Of a stretch of 10,788 bases of DNA, positions 6,172 to 10,788 are shown one piece after another. Made by a program: the position numbers and the translations under genes. Below the pieces are notes generated by a model. The model made no database searches. It was not told where the DNA came from and saw only the letters and a program-made list of their open reading frames with translations. The DNA comes from Baffinella frigidus (Eukaryota > Cryptophyceae > Cryptomonadales > Baffinellaceae): NCBI GenBank assembly GCA_026770585.1, contig MU646678.1:153947-164734 (forward strand), in the 5' to 3' direction. How positions within the stretch are numbered: the first letter of the stretch is position 1; every line of letters begins with the position of its first letter.

Positions 6172-6207
6172 AAGCAGACAAGGTGTAGGAAGCAGACAAG
6201 GTTTAGG
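6172..6207 (+). repeat. 18-bp tandem duplication
   Basis: AAGCAGACAAGGTGTAGG (6172-6189) is followed directly by AAGCAGACAAGGTTTAGG (6190-6207), 17 of 18 identical. Confidence 0.9.
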
Positions 6208-6237
6208 ATAGTGTGGTGGTGCAAAGTCAGAAGGACT

Positions 6238-6324
6238 CAGGATTCAGTCCGGAGGTCTCAGGATTCAGTCAGGAGGTCCCAGGGTTCAGACAGAAAGTCT
6301 CGGGATTCAGTAAGGAGGTCCCAG
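6238..6324 (+). repeat. 21-bp tandem repeat, 4.1 copies
   Basis: Units start at 6238, 6259, 6280 and 6301, for example CAGGATTCAGTCCGGAGGTC plus T. The third unit is the most diverged. The array ends exactly at the left end of the inverted-repeat element at 6325. Confidence 0.92.
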
Positions 6325-6429
6325 TATCCCTTAAGTGGCCAGTAGGCGCATACGTCCTACCGTAGGGCCCTAGGACCTGCCTAAGACCTCTTGGCGGTCA
6401 AATTTGACCGGCTGGCCACTTAAGGGATA
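6325..6429. mobile_element. 105 bp element with perfect 18-bp terminal inverted repeats
   Basis: TATCCCTTAAGTGGCCAG (6325-6342) and its exact reverse complement (6412-6429) bound the element. Inside are CCTACCGTAGG and CTAGGACCT, also present in the arms of the 168 bp element at 2228-2395, and a perfect 16-base palindrome CGGTCAAATTTGACCG (6395-6410). No target duplication is visible, so its mobility is inferred from structure alone. Confidence 0.75.
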
Positions 6430-6592
6430 GAGTTTCGGCCATATTTTCTGTAATAAAACACCCCCAATCTGTTGTTTTATTAAAAATTACTGAAAACTGG
6501 CCAGTTTTATGGGTTGCCGACCTTCAAAAACAGATGGGCCGCCTTCGCCTAAAGTTGTTCAGTTGTCGGCCACACCTGTGTAGGAGCCGGAA
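6430..6592. other. AT-rich spacer with two palindromes
   Basis: TAATAAAACA (6451-6460) pairs perfectly with TGTTTTATTA (6473-6482) around a 12-base loop. AAAACTGGCCAGTTTT (6493-6508) is a perfect 16-base palindrome. Outside these two structures nothing gene-like is recognised. Confidence 0.6.
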
Positions 6593-6713
6593 CCTCAATC
6601 CTGAAGCTGGAAATATTCACCATAAAGCCTGGAAAATTTATCCTGAACCCTGGAAAATCCATCCTGAAGCCTCAGAACCTCAATCATGAACTCCGAGCCT
6701 CCATCTTGAATGC
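6593..6713 (+). repeat. Degenerate 21-22 bp tandem repeat
   Basis: About six imperfect units around ATCCTGAAGCCTGGAAAATCC, with forms such as CACCATAAAGCCTGGAAAAT and ATCCTGAACCCTGGAAAATC. It ends at the tail of the minus-strand SINE-like copy that starts near 6710. Confidence 0.7.
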
Positions 6714-6900
6714 CCTTTAGGTCCTTTAGGTTTCAATTTCTCCCAACATATGCCAACGACACGCCCTTCCGTAGAAAGGACTGCATAGAAAGCATTTTTG
6801 CTTTCGGATCGCGTTTGGCTCTCCAGTGCAGAGGCTCGTGAAGAGGGGATACAGGGTGGTTCTCTTGGGGTGGGTGAAGGTATGCGGCACCGCTCCCAGC
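6710..6900 (-). repeat. SINE-like repeat, copy 9 (type A, minus strand)
   Basis: Reverse complement of the plus-strand copies: tail CCTTTAGGTCCTTTAGG, then TCTCCCAACATATGCCAACG, GAAAGCATTTTTGCTTTCGG, CTCCAGTGCAGAGGCTCGTG and GGTATGCGGCACCGCTCCCA. The last block is also in copy 2, so copies 2 and 9 are close relatives; copy 9 stops about 65 bases short of the 5' end of copy 2. Confidence 0.75.
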
Positions 6901-7628
6901 AAAAACTTGTCAACTAACTGGAACCCCACCCCACACCTAGTTTCAATTTCTAACAAAACAAAACTAGCTGATGGGTATTATGTTCGCCTCAAGTGCGGTG
7001 GCAAACAGTAACCGCGCCCCTTTACAGGAGGAGAAGTGCAACAACCCCACTTAGGGCACAGCCGTGATGCAGACCCACCCCTCATTTCATTATTTCATGG
7101 ACTTGAGCTCTGTCTCACCCCCCCCAAGCACCGAACTGAGGGCGGAGAAGTTCTGTGGTGTTTTTCAGTTTTTTCGCGACGTGTGGGAGAACCACTCAGG
7201 ATCTCATGTGGGGGCATATTTGAATTAGAAGGAAATGGACCATCAAACCGGATTCTATCCATAATTAAATTTGGTTATGTCCCTTATTTAACCTTCGTCC
7301 AACTCCCATGCACAAATAGGGTTCTTCTAAACTAAACTGTTCCGGGATTCACATGTGGGGGAGGAATTCATGCCTCGTTTTTCATCTTTCATCGGGGTTT
7401 CATCTTTCATAGGGTTGAGGGGAAATTATTTCTCATTTTAGTTGGGTCTCCTAATTAAATGGAAGACTCCCCCCGTAAGAGGTGGAAAGCGAGGTTTAAT
7501 AAAATGTCAAATACCACCGCGACGAGACCCACGCGTAAGGGTGTTGGAGGGGAGGAGAACGTCTCGCCCTCTAGGACGAGCTGACTACAGGGAAGGCCTG
7601 GACGAGGGGGGGAGAGAGCGATGCTCCC
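6901..7628. other. No gene recognised
   Basis: Mixed composition with short open frames only. A direct repeat, TTTCATCTTTCATCGGGG followed by TTTCATCTTTCATAGGG, lies at about 7382-7416. No domain, splice pattern or RNA gene could be supported. Confidence 0.5.
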
Positions 7629-7742
7629 ATCCTTTAGGTCCTTGAGGTCCATCCTTTAGGTCCTTTAGGCTTTAATTTCTCCCAACATAGCCCAACGACA
7701 CGCCGTTCCGTAGAAGGGATCTGCAGAGGAAGCATTTTTGCT
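7629..7742 (-). repeat. SINE-like repeat, copy 10 (type A, minus strand, truncated)
   Basis: Tail CATCCTTTAGGTCCTTGAGG repeated with changes, then TTTAATTTCTCCCAACATAG, CCCAACGACACGCCGTTCCG, CTGCAGAGGAAGCATTTTTG. It stops inside the central hairpin, and a type B copy follows at once. Confidence 0.72.
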
Positions 7743-7833
7743 TTAGGTCCTTTAGGTTCTTCGAGCTCCCAACATAGGCGGACACCGGAACGTATCCTGC
7801 AGAAAGGCCGTGCTTCCTTTCGGATCACATCAG
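7742..7833 (-). repeat. SINE-like repeat, copy 11 (type B, minus strand)
   Basis: TAGGTCCTTTAGGTTCTTCG, then AGCTCCCAACATAGGCGGAC, ACCGGAACGTATCCTGCAGA and TTCCTTTCGGATCACATC, the reverse complement of the type B order. Confidence 0.72.
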
Positions 7834-7861
7834 GCCCCCCGTTGCAGAAGGATCGCGGCAG

Positions 7862-7927
7862 ATCCTTTAGGTCCTTCAGGTTTTAATTTCTCCCAACATA
7901 GCCCAACGACACGCCGTTCCGTAGAAC
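7862..7927 (-). repeat. SINE-like repeat, copy 12 (3' fragment, minus strand)
   Basis: GATCCTTTAGGTCCTTCAGG, then TTTAATTTCTCCCAACATAG and CCCAACGACACGCCGTTCCG, where it stops. It retains only the 3' end and tail, consistent with 5' truncation during copying. It is the repeat nearest the cystatin gene, 243 bp upstream of its start codon. Confidence 0.72.
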
Positions 7928-8169
7928 CGGCTATTGGAGTACGAAACGAGACGTGACTTCCTAAAGTCAATTTTGACCACTCAGATTTTGACTCGGATTC
8001 GGTTCGGCCGCCCCCCGTTCTTTACAGCAAACCGTTTCAAGTTCTTCTATTTGTGGACAGGTTCCGCCCCCCACCAGTCATCACCCGCCCTCCTTCCCTG
8101 CAACCGACCTCCCGCCCTTAGCCGCCCCAGCCCCTTGCGCCTCTCGCTCCTCTCGCAGCCAGCTATCAG
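7928..8169 (+). promoter_or_regulatory. Upstream region of the cystatin gene
   Basis: No TATA box or named promoter element is evident. From about 8065 to the start codon the plus strand becomes strongly C- and T-rich, as expected for a GC-rich 5' leader or initiator zone. The sequence just before the start, TATCAG then ATGG, has G at +4 and an A at -2 but no purine at -3, a moderate context. Confidence 0.35.
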
Positions 8170-8298
8170 ATGGCGTCGCTTTTCCTCAACACGTTTGACG
8201 CAGCGCTGCGCGCAGTCGGTCTCCGCAAGGACACCCCTGTCAAGACAGCCCCCGGTATGCCCGGTGGGACGAGCACGCCCAAGGAGCCCGACGACGAG
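8170..8298 (+). CDS. Cystatin exon 1
   Basis: Encodes 43 residues: an extension MASLFLNTFDAALRAVGLRK and so on, then MPGGTSTPKEPDDE. The donor is GAG/GTAGCA at 8298/8299. The extension has hydrophobic and basic residues spaced as in an amphipathic helix, with no acidic residue except D10 and D21, so organelle targeting is possible but unproven. Using ATG 8257 instead drops it cleanly. Confidence 0.8.
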
Positions 8299-10788
8299 GT
8301 AGCAACCCGCCCTCCCTGTACCACGCCCCGATCAACCTGCGGGCCAGCCTGACTCCAGCTCCGGACGACCCCTGATCCGCACAAGCTCTTTGCACAGCCC
8401 GCCGCCATAACCACCAACATCTGCCCCTTTTTAAAGCACGCACTGCCCTCCCCTCCCGCTCTCCTCCCGCCCCCCCCCCCCCCGCGCGTTGCAGCGTGCC
8501 CTGAGCGGGATTGGATGGGCGACAGGTGAAGCAGATGGTCCAGGGCATCATCGAGAACCTCAAGGAGCTCAAGGGCGGAAAGCAGGTTCGCACTGTCACT
8601 TACGCCCCCCTAGGGGAAATTGGGGCTCCCTCGCTGCCCCCCGAAGGAGCCCTCTCTCTTCCTCTCCTCCATCCGATCCAACAGCGCTCTCCCACCCTCA
8701 ACTCTTCCCCAATAATGAAATCTTCCTTCGGATCGCGGGACGTCACGCATTTGGAAAAAAATGCGATTTTTCTGGACTGCCCCCGCCCGGTTCAGTTACC
8801 GTTCTGGTAGAGAACCTCTCTCTTTCACAGTCGAAGGGGGACTCTGCAATGACGGCGAGGCTCTAAGCGCAGTCCATTCCGTTCCTTTTCATGAGATTTC
8901 TTCGTTCGCGCCGCTGTCTCGTTTGATCGAAGCGCTCACGTCTCATGATGGAATATAGAGTTTTCTGGACTGCCCCTGCCCGGTTCGGTTATCATCCTGG
9001 TACAAAAGTGGTCTAGTTCAATGAACGGCTGCCCTCGAACTCTCGAAAGGTGGTACGGGAGAGAGAGAGAGCTTGTACCACCAGCCACCCGAAGTGAACC
9101 AGATCGGGTTTAGGAAGAATAGCCCCCCCCCCATGCGGTAACGGCTCAGCCTTGACCGTCTGCAGAATTCACGACAGGCAGCCAGATCGATCTGGTAGAC
9201 TTCGGGTGGCTGGTGGCACCCTGGCCCTCCACTTAGCAGCCACCGAAGACATTTCCACCTTGAATTCAAGGTGAAATTCCGGTTAGGTTCTAGGGCAATG
9301 GATACGATTCTAGTACAAATAGTATCGATGGACTGTATCCGTGAAGCCCCGGTGGGTGCTAATTGGTGCCTCGAAGAACCGTTCCGTTCCTTTCCCGGAG
9401 ATGTGTTTCGTGCACACTGGGTAGAGGGTATTTGTCCTCCCTCTAGGTCCGGCGGAAACGTCGCATGTGTCGGTGGGTTGCACGGTGGCAATTTTGGTAT
9501 CAAACAAGGTCCGACCAAGCCCCCTTTCCCGAAACAGAGACATTGGTAATTTATTGCCAAACAACCAGCGTCAGCGCCGCACATGCTACGCATTGTGCCA
9601 CTTACTGTACCCCGTGTCGGCCGCTCATACGAGCATTTTCCGAACGGATTCTAACCCCACCTCCCACTTTCCCGAAACAGATCCAGACCTGGGATGTCAA
9701 GTCGTACGCTACGCAAGTGGTCAACCCCGCTCCCCCACTGAAGAGGATTTAGTTAAATTAAATTTGCTCCAGAGAATTAATTTTGATTAAATTTGATTAA
9801 GCTTGAAAAGGATTCATTTTATTTACTTTAACGTTCATGGATCACGTATCCGGTTCACCCGCTCCCAAACACAGAGCACATGCCAGACACGCAACACACT
9901 AGACTCTAAGAGCCTCGCCAGGTCAGATTCCTGCGACTCATTTGAGCTGTACCTAGACGCCGCCTCGTCCGATCAGGTTACGTCCTTATCTCAGAAAACG
10001 AGTTCTAAAACTCGTTTTCTTAAGTCAATTCCCCTATAAATTTGTCAACTTATGCGGAGAGTAAAGAATAAGTTAACGAATTTGTAGGGGGATTGACTTA
10101 AGAAAACGAGTTTTAAAACTCGTTTTCTGAGATAAGTCCACGCACACTCATGCCCGGTTGAATCACCGTGTGATGTTCTAAGCGTCGAGGGTTGCTCAAC
10201 TACGGCGACTATAAATGCCCGAAGCCACAGCTCACACAAGCTCTTTTGTTTTACGTCCAAGCACACACAAGTCCTTCGTAGACACAAGCCCGGTTGAACC
10301 GACGCGTGATTTTCTCCGTGCCCAGACCCTCTCCCCTCACGCCATTCCGGAATGGCATTCTTTGTTCAAATACACACATGTCCGGTTGAACACTCGTGTG
10401 ATTTTCTCCCTGTCCAGACCAGAGGGTCCTCACGCCTATCCATATCTGAGCCACAGCTCTGCGCAGTCATGCATCAACCAACGGCACTCTCCTTCCTGAT
10501 ACTAAACACACCTGGTGTAGTTATTCCCCCGGTACAAATCCACTCTGCGAAAAAACGTCGGGCCGTGTTCTGAAAACATTCAAGAGTGCCCCCCGATGCA
10601 CCGCCAGTCCTCACATTCCGATCAAACCATAAATCGGTTTGGTACTCGTACCTAGGGAATGACGCCACATTCCGGCGTCCTTCTACCAGAAAAACAGAAG
10701 GGCGGAAGTGATTTGAGCTGTTTGTGAGGATTGGTGGCAGGTTGCGGGCACCAACTACTTCGTCAAGGTTCTGGTCAAGTGCGCTCCT
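8170..10788 (+). CDS. Cystatin (stefin-like) cysteine protease inhibitor, four exons, 3' end outside window
   Basis: Join of 8170-8298, 8526-8585, 9681-9719 and 10741-10788 (continues), all phase 0, 92 residues visible. Cystatins block papain-like cysteine proteases by wedging an N-terminal glycine segment and two hairpin loops into the active-site cleft. Seen here: MPGG at residues 30-33, a helix VKQMVQGIIENLKELK (44-59), a strand around WDVKSYAT, then QVVAG (75-79) and TNYFVKVLV. The distance from the glycines to the Q is about 42 residues, as in animal stefins. No typical secretory signal is evident. The 29 residues before MPGG are unusual for a stefin and may be a targeting sequence; the internal ATG at 8257 would give a standard stefin start. 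The second inhibitory hairpin and C-terminus are past the right edge. Family call is strong; exact splice sites are inferred without transcripts. Confidence 0.87.
8299..8525 (+). other. Cystatin intron 1 (227 bp)
   Basis: Starts GTAGCA and ends GCGACAG. A run of about 14 C bases near 8470-8483 forms a pyrimidine tract. The first AG after it (8494) would put exon 2 in the wrong frame, so the next one at 8524-8525 is chosen because it gives PDDE-VKQMV in phase 0. Confidence 0.7.
8526..8585 (+). CDS. Cystatin exon 2 (helix)
   Basis: Twenty codons giving VKQMVQGIIENLKELKGGKQ, an amphipathic segment at the place of the stefin alpha helix. The donor is CAG/GTTCGC. Reading on into the intron stays open for a while in frame, but the product loses any cystatin likeness. 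Confidence 0.8.
8768..8810 (+). repeat. 43-bp direct repeat, copy 1 (intron 2)
   Basis: TTTTCTGGACTGCCCCCGCC then CGGTTCAGTTACCGTTCTGG and TA; near copy at 8961-9003, with 193 bases between the starts. Confidence 0.85.
8961..9003 (+). repeat. 43-bp direct repeat, copy 2 (intron 2)
   Basis: TTTTCTGGACTGCCCCTGCC then CGGTTCGGTTATCATCCTGG and TA. Differences from copy 1 are scattered base changes without gaps. Confidence 0.85.
9078..9216. repeat. Inverted repeat in intron 2 (29-base arms)
   Basis: CCACCAGCCACCCGAAGT plus ACCAGATCG (9078-9106) pairs with the reverse complement at 9188-9216, with two mismatches. The loop is about 81 bases. No target duplication is visible, so it is listed as an inverted repeat, not as a transposon. 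Confidence 0.8.
9306..9367 (+). repeat. Dispersed ~62 bp repeat, copy B (intron 2)
   Basis: Matches 1381-1443 in the same orientation with about five base changes and one gap. Located between the inverted repeat and exon 3. Confidence 0.85.
9681..9719 (+). CDS. Cystatin exon 3 (39 bp; ends inside QVVAG)
   Basis: Thirteen codons giving IQTWDVKSYATQV. The acceptor CAG/ATCCAG is a tandem site: using the second AG would drop IQ. The donor chosen is GTG/GTCAAC at 9719/9720, because it joins QV to VAG and rebuilds QVVAG. The alternative donor three bases earlier (CAA/GTGGTC) looks no stronger and would give QVAG. Confidence 0.75.
9986..10135. mobile_element. 150 bp foldback MITE, copy 2, target duplication GTCC (intron 3)
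   Basis: Arms of 67 bases (9986-10052 and 10069-10135) with a 16-base loop, ends TTATCTCAGAAAACGAG and CTCGTTTTCTGAGATAA. Five mismatches between arms, all transitions. GTCC is duplicated at 9982-9985 and 10136-10139. Same arm, loop and total length as 2048-2197. Each arm also holds its own palindrome AGAAAACGAG...CTCGTTTTCT. In the pre-mRNA this would be a long stem. Confidence 0.95.
10153..10430 (+). repeat. Three diverged CGGTTGAA-centred repeats
   Basis: CGGTTGAA occurs at 10155, 10291 and 10383. The last two are followed by a longer shared block (CGTGTGATTTTCTCC or CGCGTGATTTTCTCC, then GTCCAGACC or GCCCAGACC), the first by CGTGTGATGTTCT. Spacing is irregular (136 and 92 bp). Confidence 0.7.
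10341..10356. repeat. 16-base perfect palindrome
   Basis: GCCATTCCGGAATGGC reads the same on both strands. It lies in intron 3 between two of the CGGTTGAA repeats. No binding protein can be assigned. Confidence 0.8.
10741..10788 (+). CDS. Cystatin exon 4, start only (runs off the window)
   Basis: VAGTNYFVKVLVKCAP in phase 0. The first twelve residues are a typical stefin strand after the QVVAG loop. The last few, KCAP, are less typical, and GTCAAG at 10771 or GTGCGC at 10778 could be a donor, so the exon might end before the window edge. Confidence 0.8.

Larger units (their letters stand above)
8586..9680 (+). other. Cystatin intron 2 (1095 bp)
   Basis: Starts GTTCGC and ends with a good 3' site: TTCTAAC (a branch-point-like sequence near 9649), a pyrimidine-rich tract and CCCGAAACAG. 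The intron holds a direct repeat pair, an inverted repeat and a copy of the dispersed 62 bp repeat. CTTTCCCGAAACAG also occurs at 9524-9537, a decoy identical to the true acceptor. Confidence 0.65.
9720..10740 (+). other. Cystatin intron 3 (1021 bp)
   Basis: Starts GTCAAC and ends GGTGGCAG without a strong pyrimidine tract. It carries the second 150 bp foldback MITE and three diverged CGGTTGAA-centred repeats. Apart from these it has no gene-like content. Confidence 0.6.

Noticed and set aside
3985-7930. CRISPR array
   Set aside because: Repeat units are long, diverged and change orientation, with no constant short repeat and uniform spacers.
8489-8866. 125-residue plus-strand frame overlapping cystatin exon 2
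   Set aside because: It is a shadow in another frame; the exon 2 frame carries the cystatin helix and joins correctly to exons 1 and 3.
9018-9593. 191-residue minus-strand frame opposite cystatin intron 2
   Set aside because: It crosses an inverted repeat and the dispersed 62 bp repeat, has no recognisable domain, and lies antisense to an intron.

Overview
The window looks like repeat-rich, subtelomere-like nuclear DNA of a eukaryote. The left end carries a degenerate TTTAGGG tract, the type found in plants, green algae, chromerids, dinoflagellates and oomycetes. The one convincing gene is split by GT-AG introns, and most of the rest is foldback elements, microsatellites and short repeat families. 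There are no bacterial operons, ribosome binding sites, rRNA or tRNA genes. The lineage cannot be fixed from this sequence; an intron-bearing protist or alga fits, but this is inference.

Layout: 1-380 degenerate TTTAGGG tract, with the G-rich strand running into the window. 380-1830 diverged copies of a ~320 bp subtelomere-like repeat that carries (TA)n at a fixed place, plus a 104 bp hairpin sitting in a (TA)n run. 1579-2440 four foldback elements in a row; two have perfect 4-bp target duplications and one lies between 44-bp direct repeats. 2440-3750 a GC-rich stretch open in several frames, with one weak candidate for a secreted protein on the minus strand. 4020-7930 a cluster of at least a dozen short interspersed repeats, each ending in a run of a 9-bp motif (CCTAAAGGA), all plus-strand before 5580 and all minus-strand after 6090. 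Between them lie short tandem repeats and one more inverted-repeat element. 8170-10788 a cystatin gene on the plus strand that runs off the right edge.

The cystatin is assembled from four exons (8170-8298, 8526-8585, 9681-9719, 10741 onward), all joined in phase 0. The pieces give a glycine-glycine N-terminal trunk, a helix, a strand and the QVVAG inhibitory loop, with the spacing expected of stefin-type (type 1) inhibitors of papain-like cysteine proteases. The QVVAG loop is itself cut by intron 3. The second inhibitory hairpin and the C-terminus lie beyond the window. Introns 2 and 3 contain an inverted repeat, a repeat shared with the left-end array, and a 150 bp foldback element of the same family and length as the one at 2048-2197.
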